DNA from: Gnetum montanum
Taxonomy: Eukaryota; Streptophyta; Gnetopsida; Gnetales; Gnetaceae
Assembly (NCBI GenBank): GCA_015680685.1
Contig: MNCI01029393.1
Coordinates: 153,385-217,384 of the forward strand
Reading direction: 5' to 3'
Length of the DNA: 64,000 nt
Shown here: piece after piece, positions 10,623-22,129 of the stretch
How the letters are laid out: each line of letters opens with the position of its first letter
How positions within the stretch are numbered: the stretch's first letter is position 1
Position numbers and translations under genes: made by a program
Notes under the pieces: generated by a model
Seen by the model: only the letters and a program-made list of their open reading frames with translations
Told to the model about the DNA's origin: nothing
Database searches by the model: none

Positions 10623-11784
10623 TGATGAGCGGTTACTCTAATTATTAGAGTGGTTACTCCAATTATTAGAGCGGTTACTCTAATTATTAGAGTGGTTATT
10701 CTAATTATTAGAGTGGTTATTCCCGGGTTACTCCCAGGTCTATAAATACAGCACCCAGGCGCACAATTGGGAGGAAGTTTTTAGCAATCAAGTAAGGAAA
10801 CTCTTGTAGTTTGTCCATTCGAAAGTTAGAATATTTCCAAATGCCCACAATAGGAGGTCTAAGTGTGAATGAATATTTATTCAAGCATTGATATACTTGA
10901 GCACATCATTGTGTTGGCAATAAAGACGAGCTCTTTGATTTATCCTTGCAGCACTTGAGATTTGTTTTTTTATGCATTTTTATTTTATTTTATTTTATGC
11001 ACTTTACATTCGTGTTATTAGCGCAGCAATTCATTTTGATCAATTAAGCAAATTGTTAAATTACACAAGCACGACCCTTTCGAGCATACGTGTGCCACTT
11101 GGTAGCTCAAAAATGATTAGTGTTTGACAACCTAGCAGTGTTTGCATGAAGTTCAAGATGTGTCCGGGAAGTGGGAACGGTTACTTGTGTTAGGCTAGAT
11201 TAGACCATAGTCTACTTAGCAATTAATTACTCTCACTTTCATTTTTATTTACTTAGCTATTATTTACTTTAATTGTTGATTATTTATTGTTGTCTATTTA
11301 GTTGATATTTCCTTTATTTTCATTTACACTTCCTGTTGCTAATGCAAAATGAGTACAACTTAATCACAAACATTTAAGTGTAAATACTTGGTAACCCAAT
11401 AGCATATCTAGTAGTGCTCAAGTAATGTGTGCTTGGAATTCCCAAAAGTAGTACACGAGTTCCAAGATGTGTACGGATGATTAAGGATGGATGCTCATTG
11501 CACTTAGACTAACTTAGATTTTACTTTATGTTGCCTATTAACTTAATCAAGATTATTTTTCATTGTCTCTAGGAGTAGCCTAGTTTAGAATCACATCATA
11601 CATCTCACTCTGGACTAAACCATACGTGACAAAGCAAATACTAGCCCAGGTGGGAAGACAACAAACTACGATCAACATATAACTATTTAGGTGCCACAAC
11701 TAGTCCATTCGCGGAGTTCGACTGGATCATGTGTACACATTCGTATTCGTATGGTTGAGTGTAGGGGTACCTTGCCGCTCATCA
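10623..11784 (+). mobile_element. Solo LTR with perfect 5-bp TSD (ATTGT)
   Basis: Starts TGATGAGCGG and ends CCGCTCATCA, a perfect 10-bp terminal inverted repeat over 1162 bp. The pentamer ATTGT flanks it exactly on both sides (10618-10622 and 11785-11789). A TATAAATA box at 10741 follows the U3 repeats, and its last roughly 150 bp match the ends of the other Athila-like LTRs (GTATGGTTGAGTGTAGGGGT). No PBS or coding sequence follows, so the internal region was removed by LTR-LTR recombination. Confidence 0.92.
10630..10725 (+). repeat. U3 tandem array of palindromic ~22-bp units
   Basis: Four to five units of about 22 bp, each built on CTCTAATTATTAGAG, itself a perfect palindrome, separated by GGTTA(C/T)T-type spacers. 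The array ends about 16 bp before the TATAAATA of the same LTR, where U3 enhancers are expected. Confidence 0.85.
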
Positions 11785-11830
11785 ATTGTGTAAAAGATAA
11801 GAGGTTGCCAATTCAAGTCACACTTGAGGT

Positions 11831-13626
11831 ACCATTATCTTCTTCTTAAGTTTAAAATATCATGTTGGTTATATGGCTTGTGTGTATATATGGTGAAATT
11901 GTTTCAAGCTTTGATAGCCATAACTAAATGTCTAAAATATTGATTAACTATGAAAGCTAAAAGTTCTCTCTAAAGTCTTAATTTTTTTATGTTTTTATCA
12001 TCAAGGTCTTTTACTAGGTCCTCACTTCTGATATCTAGGTTTTAACAATCCTATGTGTCCTCATTCTAATGTTGAGGAAACATTACAATATCCATTTTGC
12101 AATTATAAATTTGCTACCTTGGGTTAGGATTGACTATGAAAATATTTTGATGGCCAATAAATATTACGAAAATAGTTTTCATTCTTTAGATAGGTCTCCA
12201 CCTTTAACTAGGATGCTTACTCTATGATATATAGCTAACTTCATTCCTATTTCAAATCTATAAGCTCAAAAATAATAGAATTTTTTTAGTTATGTTTAGT
12301 GAGCTATTAAATTTATTAGATCTAACAATTTCAGAATTCCTTTTTTACAATTTTTTTAAATTTAATTTGTGATCTAGGGTTTTTATGCTAAGGCTCTTAC
12401 TACTAAGCTAATAACATTATTAAAGAATTTTTATAGTTTAGCTTATTTTCTAACTAGCCTTGACTTAAATATTATATCATCATACAAACTAGATTTATTT
12501 AAAATATGAAAAATGACTTCTCTTTTTAAAACATAAGGTAAGTGTCATTTTGTTATGTTTTAAACTAATTATTTAAATGCAATTGTACCATCCATAGTAT
12601 GCATATTATTTCTTTGCAACATTTTGAATTATATTAGATATATTGAGGATCATTAATTGCAAGTGATTTCTTAAGAATTAGAGGTAGAACAAATAATAAT
12701 CTAGTTAATGAATAGTTGAGACGTAGGAAGTAATGGTTAAATTTAAAATAATAAAATGGCTATTTATAGAAAAAACAAAAAAAAAAGAGAAAAAATTCAT
12801 TTTAAAAAGTATAACCACTAGTAAAACTATTATTTTAAAAAGTAAAAGAACTAGTTTGTTGGAATACCAATTCACCTTAATAGAAAAATCAAGGATTATT
12901 CCATCGAAAATAAAGAAATATGAGTTTGTTAAAAAAATAGAATAATATCCATATGAATAAAAGAAGATTGAAAATTATCCATATGTATAATGGATAAAGG
13001 TATAAGGATACAAGGAAAGAAAACATAATCCATATGGAAGAATGATAGTTATGTTGAGTAACATGACCTAGAAAATTAAAAATATGAGGGTATAAGAAGT
13101 TAAAATCAAGCATAAACTCCAAGGAAGAATCTATAGTAATGTAGGAAAAAAAAACACACTAGGTAAGCATGTAATGCATAGAGACATGTACATGTAAACA
13201 AATGTTGTAGATACTAGAACAACCATAGTTATGAAAGAGAGAAGTCGTGAATCCAAGAGAGAAGAAGATTTCATCTAAAGATTATTCATAAAACATTCTT
13301 TCATAGATGTATAAAAGGAAGTCACCTCAATTTGTGGACATGTGGATTTATTTAAAACAATTCTTATTTAATTGTATCATATATATGAAGCAATAATAAC
13401 TAGTTTGACATTCACAATAACTTTATAGGTACACCCCAAGATTTATAGAAGTTTATAATTCAGTGCTACCTAGTAGAATCTTAGGATATAAATATGAAAA
13501 AAATATAATTTTTTGTTATTTTTACTTAATTAGTTGATTCACCTTTTTAGCAATTTATATATAATTAGCAAACATGTTCAGTAAAACATCATTGATCATA
13601 TTCTCTAGGAATACTTAACTATATAA
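11831..13626. other. AT-rich stretch, nothing recognised
   Basis: Very AT-rich sequence with only short frames (for example 12733-12945 plus and 12889-13122 minus) of low-complexity Lys/Ile or Phe/Leu composition. It could include the decayed 5' part of relic J, but I cannot align it. Confidence 0.4.
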
Positions 13627-13700
13627 TGAGGTGTTAGCCTAGTGGTAAGAAATTTGATTTGGAAGCTCCATGGGTCTGATTCCAGTGATAATGTTGAGTT
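13627..13700 (+). mobile_element. tRNA-like sequence, probable SINE head
   Basis: GAGGTGTTAGCCTAGTGGTA (A-box-like, from 13628) is followed about 40 bp later by GGGTCTGATTCCAG (B-box-like). Plant SINE heads have this layout, including the TTTGGAAGCTCCA middle. It does not fold as a convincing tRNA and lacks a clear anticodon stem, so it is called a SINE relic rather than a gene. The tail was not resolved. Confidence 0.45.
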
Positions 13701-13799
13701 ATATAAAGTTCTAATTGAACTATATATCTTGGGGTATACATGAGTTCCACTTATTTTGGGTTCCACGCCCCCCATACAAATTGAGGGCCACTACTAGTA

Positions 13800-16205
13800 T
13801 AGTTGGGAAGACAATAACTTACAATCATCTAATTAGGCTAGACATTCTTACTAGTATATCCCTAGATTATGACATGGTCTATAGTGATGCTTGTAGACTA
13901 TATGATTGGACATTGGGCATACTCACTACTTATCGCTAATGTCGTTGATAGGGATGGTGCTAGCAGTTTAGTGTTAATTAGCATTATACTTTATCATTGT
14001 AGGATTCTAAAGATTTATCTTTTAGAATATTATAATATTACTTAAGATACACAAGTGAATTAATTAATTAAAATGGCTACCTCTGACAAGTTGATAGATC
14101 CATTCCTAAAAAATCTTAAATAATCACAAGAAGAGCTTGAACACTAGCACATATCTCTACAAGTGAGAATCATGTATGCTTACCAAAATCTATTCTATCT
14201 AGACTATATATTCATCTTTCACCAAGATGAGCAATTTCTCTAGTGAGCTGTGCATGGAAATGTTATGATGCATCATTATAAATCCATTGCCATGCTTCAA
14301 GCCATGTTAATTAGGTGATGCTAAAAGTGGCTACTATCTTGATAAAAGAAACTCTTGAACCTACTAGCCTAATGAGGCCTAGCACAACCTAGACTAACAG
14401 ATGAAATGATAATATAAGCATGAGAAAGGAAAGTACAACATGTCATTTGTTTTCCAATTAGAGAGGGACAATGTAGCTAATTGATTAGAGAGATCCTTCC
14501 ATCCAAGATCTATTTCAAGGAATCCCTCATCTCCCTCATTCAATTTTACAAATGAGGAATTACACAATGGAATGGAAGCCTTCATGTATGAATTCTTCAC
14601 CTATAGATTAAATTTTAAGTATTTTATAGGCTTGAATAGGTGCTTAAATCTTGTGTAGAAATAAATTTAAAGCTAAATTGGCACCAAATGATTCAAGAAT
14701 GCATTGTTTTATAACATAGAATTTTTAAGAAAGGAATTAAGGTGGATCCTTAGAAAATCAAGGTGATCTAAGAAATTACACAAAGACCTAAAAGTATCAA
14801 GGATGATAGATCATTCCTTGGTCATACAAGTTATTATTAGTACTTCATTGAGAATTTCTTCAATATTGCTAGACTATTGGTGGAATTGATGAACAAGGAC
14901 ACTAAATTCAGTTTAATAAATAAATTCAAACATGCATTTGAGTTGCTGAAATAGAAGCTCATTAATGCTCCTATCTTATGAGCTCCTAATTTATCTAGGC
15001 CCTTTCACATTATGATAGATGCATTCAATTGCGCACTAGAAGCACTTCTAATGCAAATGGATGACAAAAAATATTTGTACTACATCCATTGCATCAATTG
15101 CAATAATACAAATACACAACTAAATTACACCATCATAGAAAAGGATCTAATAGTGGTGGTGTATGTGCTAGAAAAGTCTAGGAACTATGTGCTTGGATAC
15201 CCTATTTTATGCACATTGATCATAATGAAATCAAGCTCTTGATGAACAAGCTATTGACGAACCCTTTAATCATTAGGCGGCTCATCATCTTGCAAGAATT
15301 TAACATTAAATTAATAGATAAGAAGGGGTTAGAAAACATGGTTTCACATCATTTATCTTGACTCTGATGAGACCATTAGGCTGATGAAGAACCTCTCTCT
15401 AATTAGTTTCTTAATGAAATACTATCTGTGAAACCAATATTAGTGTCTTCTTCAATAACTAGTTCCTAGTTTGTGAATTATCTCGCCTTTCTAATAAAAT
15501 AGAAAGTCATTCCTAAGTGGGACAAATGGAAAATACAACAATTTCTCCACCAAGCCAAGCACTATATGGAAAATAGTAGTAATTTCTATAAAATTTGTTC
15601 TAATAGCTTGTTATGCTAATGTGTACTAGAGAAAATCAAGAATTCCCTAAGATGTCCATGATGGTCATGTGAAGGTTAGTATGTAATAAGACAAACAAAC
15701 ATTAAGATCATAATGGTAAGATATTTCCAACCTAAACTATTCGAAGATGTACAAAAGTTCTTCCAATCATGCAAGCACTATCAATATGATTGTGGGATAT
15801 CAACATACTTTAAAGAACTCAAATAATGGATTTAACAATTAGAGCCCTTTAACATATGGGGAATTGACTTTATAGATCTCATATCAGTAATATCTAATGA
15901 GAAAGCCTATATAATTTTTGTGGTAAACTATTGTACAAAATGGATAGAAGCTCTCATTGTAACTAATTATACAACACCTACAAATTTTAAATTCTTTGAG
16001 CAACATCTAGTCAATAGCTTTGGCATGTCTAGGTATTCAATGTAAGATAGTGAGATCCATTTTACATGAGCTACCTTCAAAAAAACTTATGACATGCTTA
16101 GGGGTATAATACAAACTCATCACACCATACCACCCCTAAACAAATGAATAAGTAGAAGTAACCATTAGGAAGATTGCATGTATATTAATAATTATTATTA
16201 GTAAG
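13800..16205 (+). mobile_element. Relic J: old Athila-like element with an internal deletion
   Basis: Plus strand. 13800-13938 resembles the 3' end of the family LTR (GGGAAGACAA..., then an eroded match to the CATACGAATCAC/GTATGGTTGAGTG end). A barely recognisable PBS and GGGATGGTGC follow at 13945-13960. A gag-like start at 14073 (MATSDKLIDPFLKNLK) includes FHQDEQF, matching LHQDEQL of element A once a stop is read through. RT C-terminus, RNase H and integrase follow to 16205, where element A interrupts. Most of gag and the front of pol are missing. Confidence 0.65.
14500..16205 (+). pseudogene. pol remnant of relic J: RT end, RNase H, integrase
   Basis: Visible blocks: an eroded FMDDF-type box (FMYEF, about 14588), GIKVDP, SFLGH, YFIENFFNIARLLVELMNKD, RNase H (FHIMIDAFNCALEALLMQMD at about 15001 and LNYTIIEKDLIVVVYVLEKS), then integrase ([20 protein letters not shown]). 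Integrase breaks off after a block equivalent to VEVTNREITKILTRTISK of element A, exactly where A's LTR begins. Stops are mostly TAG/TAA. Confidence 0.75.
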
Positions 16206-17075
16206 TGATGAAGTGTATTTTGTTTGGCTCCGATATCGAATATCGAAGCCCTGATATTAGATACCTGATATCAAGGACCAAGAAGCGATGTTGGATATTT
16301 GATATCGCGGGATGTGTGCCAGCCTATAAATATAACACTTGGGTGCATGGTTTGGGATTCTTTTTGTCATCATGTAGTAGAGCTCTTGTAGTTTTTCTTC
16401 CCCAGAGTTAGAATATTTTCCCAAGTGCTTGTAGCAAGATTCATTGACTATATGGATCTTTATTTGAGCACTGTTGTACCTGATCATGGTAGTGTGTACG
16501 ACAATAAAGATGAGCTTTTTGATAAACCTTACAGCAGTTTGGCTAGATTAAATATTTTCTTCATGCATTTAATGTTTTATGCAATTTTCTTTAATGCTTT
16601 AAGTAATTAAGCTCAATTAAATAGTAATTAATTAAGCACATAAGTACGACCACTTCGAGCATGTGCATGATGCTTGGTAATCCCAGTAACACTTAACGTT
16701 TGGTAACCTAGCAACGTTATACATGTTCAGGATGTGTATGGAAAGTGGGACTAGATGCTTATGTTAAGATTAGCTAAACATTAGCTAGCTAGTTAAATTA
16801 ATTAGCAATTAAATTACTTCATTCCTTTTATCCTTTATTTTAAGCACCTAAAACATAAAACATAAGAATAATAAAAATCATACATCTCAATTACACTTAA
16901 TCAGACCTTTGCATATTAGAAGTGTAATTGGGAAGACAACAAATGATTGTTAGGGCAAGTTCACTTCCTTGAGGCTAGTGTATAAGAAGATAAAGGGTTT
17001 ATTGAATTTGACTAAATTGCACATGAACACTTAGTGATTCGTATGGTTGAGTGTAGGGGTATTTGCCACTCATCA
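16206..17075 (+). mobile_element. 5' LTR of element A
   Basis: 870 bp, TGATGAAGTG...CACTCATCA. The U3 has repeated GATATC words (16230-16310), then TATAAATATA at 16325. The first ~190 bp match the 3' LTR copy at 25466 closely, differing mostly by transitions. The end (GTATGGTTGAGTGTAGGGGT) is common to all Athila-like LTRs here. Confidence 0.9.
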
Positions 17076-17076
17076 T

Positions 17077-17094
17077 TGGTGCCATTGTTGGGGA
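17077..17094 (+). other. PBS of element A, tRNA-Asp type
   Basis: TGGTGCCATTGTTGGGGA directly after the LTR. Compared with the complement of the plant tRNA-Asp 3' end (TGGCGCCGTTGCCGGGGA, from general knowledge) it differs at four positions, all C-to-T or G-to-A. Confidence 0.75.
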
Positions 17095-17229
17095 CTCTTT
17101 TTGTTTGAAACTTGTGCTATCTAAGCATAGTGAAAATCATTAATATCGTTGGATGAGCCCTAAGGGCAAAATCATTGTAAAAATAAATATAATAATTTTA
17201 GTACACTGATATCTTATTCTAATTACAAA

Positions 17230-19600
17230 ATGTCTTCTTCTCATAGGCACAATGATACTAAACTGCCAATGCCTCGAGAATGCATGGTGGTATATAGTCT
17301 TCCAAATGAGTATGTGCCTAACTTCACCTTCATCTTGCATTAGGATGAACAACTATGGTGGCAAGATATGGAGGGCAACATTGTAATGCCTCCCAATCAA
17401 TCTATGCCCGAGATGATGCTCTAAACTTTTAGAAGGTTAGGCATCTAGGATCTTTAAGAAGAGTACATTGTGCATGACCATGACTACTAGGACTACCATC
17501 CCACTAAAACACAACATAAGAGAGCTCGACACTAGGAGAAGCACCATGAGGCTTTGAAGGGAAAACTATTTACCAACCCCTTGTTCATGCTAAACCAAAA
17601 CAATAATGAGGATCCTCCTTCTAGGGGTTCTCAACATAAAGATTCTCCACCCCTTGATATTGGTGATGGGTGCTTGAACTTAAATATGTAGTTCACTATC
17701 AACAATCCAGGTTTAGGCAAAAGTGGAAGTCAAGGTAGGGGCTTGGGCAAACATCAAGATGAAAAAGAATTTGATGATCATGATAATGACAAGTGTAGAG
17801 GAGGTGGAAGACACCTTAGTGGTGGCAATCCTCCTCTCTCTTTGTCCTCTTTGTTTGCATCTTCTTCTTCCTCTTCTAGTTTTAATAGATGCCGTAGAAA
17901 GAACAACCGCAATGAGGGTGAACAACAAGATAATGATAATCAAAAAGATCACCATGAACGAAGGGGTAGCAAAGGACATCATAGGCGTCATTGAAAAAAT
18001 GATGATGATGAGCCTTTTCTAGTAACTCAGAGCATGTTGAATATTGCAGAGGTAGTAAAAATCCCAACAGGCATGTGAAAGATAGTCAGATTAAGCAACT
18101 TAACATGAACAATTTCTCTATATTTGAGGGTGAATATAACTTTGATCTGCAATCACATCTTCAAGCCTTTCACAATTCTTGTGCCTTATAGAATATTGAA
18201 AATGATTAGCAGAAATTAAAGCTATTTCCTAGGATACTCATTAAGAAAGCACAAAGCTAGTATCAGTCCTTGGAGTTAGAATTCATCTATAGGTGGAGTA
18301 TAATGCTAGAGTTAATGAATGCTAAATATCAGACATACTCTCAAGTGTTAAATCTAAGAAGGTAGATCCAAGGATGGAAGCAAGGAATACATGAACCCTT
18401 GGATGCTGCCATGGGTAGATACTATTCTCTCATACATCGATGCCTTGGCCATGGTTATTCTCATTAGGAATAACTTTTGCCACATTATAGATGGACTTCG
18501 ATTGGAATTAGAAGAACTCTTGGGGTCTATGCCCAAGGAAGGATATTAGAACTTAGAGCACATCAGATACAAAGATTGATAGAGTAGGTAGTAAAAGAAG
18601 AAGGAGAGTTGAGAAAACAGGAAAGTGCTGAGGAATATAACAAGGATCCTTCCATTAAAAAAAGGGAGGTTCAATTTTGCAATAATGAGGAGGAGTCACC
18701 ACTTGATGAAGTGATGCAATAAAAAATCTTACTAATCTAGAAATCTATTTTTGATATATTAGCCAAGGTTGATAAATTATGGGATTCTTTAGATGAAAAA
18801 TTCCAAACTACTCTAAAAATCATAGAAGAATCAAGAGAGTACAGTAGTGATCATGACCACAAGAGGTGGAGAGAAGCTGAATGTGCCTACCAAAGGGGTA
18901 AGGGAAAAGCTGCTACAGTAGAAAAAGTTGTGGAGACAAAATTAGATGATGATGATGGGTGTGACATCTACTAATACAAACATCCTAAATGATGTTACCC
19001 TATTGTATCACACTTGCAAGAGTTTGGGATGTACATGCTGAATTCTAGACTAGCAAGAAGGTAGGTACTTAGAAGATTACATTATCCTCAAGGCAATTCT
19101 AGGTAGTTCCACCAACAACAAACCTACTATCCAAGTGGAGCTCCACCACAATCATATGAGTAGTACCAACAGTGGCAACATCCACATTCGTGGGGGATGC
19201 CACCACCAAGGTAGTAATACTCTTAAAGGTAGCTAGATTTATATGGGTACTATGTTCAACAACCAATGTCTCTGCATGACTCTCCTAGTCATGCTTCTCT
19301 TTAGCATCACTACTACCCTCCAGAGTATCATAGAACTCATTATCCATCTACCATAGGGGAGTACCCACATCCATATTACCCTCCTCATCCTTCTACATAT
19401 GTCCCTCCACCCTCATCCTAGTTATTGCCAGGCAATACTACCAATACAGGGAGAAATTCTTCCTCAGCCACAATAATGCAATGCAATGAGGGATTTTAAC
19501 TTACAACTAGCTCCTTAGCCAAGTGGTTCAGAAACTAGATCAAAAAAAGACCTTTCTTTCAAACCAACAACCCAACTAAACCCTCACATACACCTACAGT
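17230..19600 (+). pseudogene. gag of element A
   Basis: ATG at 17230 opens MSSSHRHNDTKLPMPRECMV. The frame stays readable to about 17570 with six stops, all TAG or TAA, none TGA. A Ser-rich/charged segment follows (17743-17994), then DDDEPFLVTQSML (18000) and a capsid-like region homologous to the gags of B and C. The nucleocapsid motif near 18961 reads CDIY-stop-YKHPK-stop-CYP, equivalent to CDICLYNHPKGQCP of B. A Gln/Pro-rich tail follows to about 19600. Frameshifts divide the gene. Confidence 0.8.
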
Positions 19601-19639
19601 TGGCAACCCTAATTTTCCATCTCTCTTTACATCTAATCT

Positions 19640-20100
19640 GTTCAAGTCCCCTTCTAATAAAGCACCTTCCAAAGTGCATACTATCATGTTAACTCATGTT
19701 GTAACTGATTGGATAAAGGTTGGTCACCTTTTTAGGAAAGTATATGATCTTGGAAGTTCACTTATTTATCTACAAATCACTAGGAATGAGCCTTGTAAGG
19801 ATTTTCTAGATTCAGGTTCTGGTGCTAATATAATTTCCCATGAGATGTATAAAGCCTAGAACCTACCTCCACTTAAGAAGAGTAACATTCATCTCAAGTT
19901 GGCTAATTAGTCCATCATTGTTCCCTTGGAACTGGTGGAGGACATTGTGACCACTATGTGTGGGTGGTCCTACCACATCAATTTCCTAGTGATTCAAGTA
20001 GACAATTGCAAATGGAACTTTCCAATCATCATTGGAAAGGCTTGGCTGAGCATTGTTGATGCATGATTAGAGATCCAAGATCTTTTCGTTGAAATCTCTA
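19640..20100 (+). pseudogene. retropepsin-like protease of element A
   Basis: The frame at 19674-19859 contains CKDFLDSGSGANIISHEMYK, with the aspartic protease active-site triad D-S-G near 19812. Downstream GWSYHINFLV, NFPIIIGKAWL and similar blocks match the protease C-terminus also seen in element F. A stop separates the two halves. Confidence 0.75.
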
Positions 20101-20639
20101 ACAAAAATGCATTTGAAAAGCTCAAGAGGAAGAAAGTTCCATGCATCACGTATAGTGATACAGGGTGCAACTATGTGTAGGAACTATAGGTTGTTAATAG
20201 TGTATCTATCAAAGGATGTAGCCAATGTGCTAATATATCTAAAATTCAAAGGTGCCTATACGTAGCAACCACAAAGTAGGAGGGCACCTAGTGGTTGATA
20301 GCTAAACCTGAGAGTAGCTCAACACTTTGCATGGAACCTACTGAGAGCCTAACATGCGCCTATGTGGAAGGCATGAATGAACTAAATCAAGTTCATTGCT
20401 AACTCTCCGTTGATGAAATTGATGATACTAATTGGAAAGAGCTGGAAATTCCTAAAAATTTTAAACAAGAGCCCTTAGAGTTGAAAACTCTACCTACCAG
20501 CATGGAGTATGCATTTTTCAAAAATGGCAAATTGGTAATTATCAATGCCAATCTTGCTCCTAAACAAAAACAAATGCTATTGAAGGTGGTCAATAGATGA
20601 TCAATAGCCTTTTCTTGGTCATGTCTCGAACTCATAAGG

Positions 20640-21960
20640 ATTGATCGTAGGATATGCTAGCATTGTATCACCAATCATCTACCCGTGAAGCCAAAGAGGT
20701 AGTTGCAATAGCGGTTAAATCCCAAATTGAAGCAGATTGTAAAAGAGGAAAAATCCTCAAGGAGGGGTTTATGTACCCCATTGCAGATAGTGAGTAGGTT
20801 AGCCCACTAGTGATAGTGCCAAAGAAAGGTGGTAAGTTGTGGGCTTGTATTGATTTTAGGTTGTTGAACATGGAAACATTCAAAGGTCACTTTCCATTAT
20901 CATTTTTGGATCAAGTGTTGGACACTATTTCTAGGCATTGCTATTATAGCTTCTTGGATGGTTATAGTGGCTATAACCAAATCTAGATCATGCCAGAGGA
21001 TCAGGCCAAATCAACATTCACAAGTCCTTGGGGGACTTTTGTGTATCCAAAGATGTCATTTGGCCTATGTAATTCCCCTGCCACATTCCAAGGCCTAATC
21101 TTGAGTATTTTTTAGCAGTAGATTGGTAGTGGGGTGGAAGTCTTCATGGATAACTTCTCCACTTATGGAGCTACATTTGATCAAGCCTTGGATCGTCTTA
21201 AGCAAGTGCACAAAAGATGTATGGATACCAATCTTTGACTCAATTCGTAGAAGAGCCATTTGATGTTCTAGGAGGGCATTGTGTTAGGGCATAGAATCTC
21301 ACAAGAAGGGATTGAGGTAGACCTTGAAACGATTAGGATCATTTAAGGAATTACCTATCAACCAGAAACTGTCAAAGATGTTCGATCATTTCTTGGACAC
21401 ATTAGTTACTACCGAAGATTCATAGAGAATTTCTCTAAGATTGTAAAATTGTTGTTCAAGCTAACAAAGAAATAAGCTCCATTTGTTTGCACTAAGGAAT
21501 GTGAAAATCCATTTCAATAATTGAAGGAGAAACTCATAGAAACTCCAATTCTGCAAGCACCTAACTAGTCTAGGCCATTTAACATCATAACAGATGCATC
21601 AAATTATGCCTTAGGGGTCATGCTTACACAGTTGGATGATCAGTAATGTTCTTATTACATCCACTACGTAAGTCAAAGCACTGTGGGTGCATAGCTAAAC
21701 TACACCACCACAGAAAAAGAATTGATGGTAGTGGTGTTTGCCTTGGGAAAATTTAGGCACAATGTTCTTGGAATCAAGGTGTTTGTGCACACAGATCATA
21801 GTGCAATTTTCTTCTTGATGAATAAGCCAACAGTGAGCCCTTATGTCATATGGTGGTTGGTGATCTTGCAGGAATTTGATCTCGATGGTAGATTGCAAGG
21901 GAACTAAGAATGTGGTCACTAACCACTTGTCTTAGTTGAGATGGGATAATAAAGAGGAGG
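20640..21960 (+). pseudogene. reverse transcriptase and RNase H of element A
   Basis: RT blocks in order: PLVIVPKKGGKLWACIDF (20812-20865), FLDGYSGYNQI, FGLCNSPATFQ, VFMDNFSTYG (the YxDD box as FMDN, last Asp changed), [32 protein letters not shown]. RNase H: NIITDASNYALGVMLTQLDD, LNYTTTEKELMVVVFALGKF, VFVHTDHSAIFFLMNKP (to about 21830). Premature stops are mainly TAG/TAA where the family has Gln or Trp (for example TAG for the second Gln of GYNQIQIMPEDQ). Confidence 0.85.
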
Positions 21961-22129
21961 AAAGCCCACTGTTTGATCAATTTCCTAATGAACTCCTCTT
22001 TTCTGGGGCTATAACTAAATAATTTCCCACTAACCCTAAATGGTATGATGGAATTCTCACCTATCTTCTTACTCAATAGATGCCATAAGAGTTGGACCAC
22101 AAGAAGAAACAATAGTTTCTTCACTAGGT

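Larger units (their letters stand above)
10590..11830 (+). mobile_element. tRNA-derived SINE head split by a solo LTR
   Basis: Removing the LTR (10623-11784) and one TSD copy brings GAGGTAACTCAAGTGG (about 10592-10607) within about 45 bp of GAGGTTGCCAATTCAAGTC (about 11801-11819). The first resembles a pol III A box (GGTAACTCAAGTGG), the second a B box (AATTCAAGTC), at roughly tRNA spacing. This is typical of a plant SINE head. The 3' tail of the SINE was not delimited. Confidence 0.5.

Noticed and set aside
13627-13700. Intact tRNA gene
   Set aside because: A- and B-box-like words are present but the stems do not pair convincingly; SINE head is the better call.
17723-18067. Overlapping ORFs on both strands within A gag
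   Set aside because: Only the plus frame 17743-17994 fits the gag order; the others are shadows of its Ser-rich codons.
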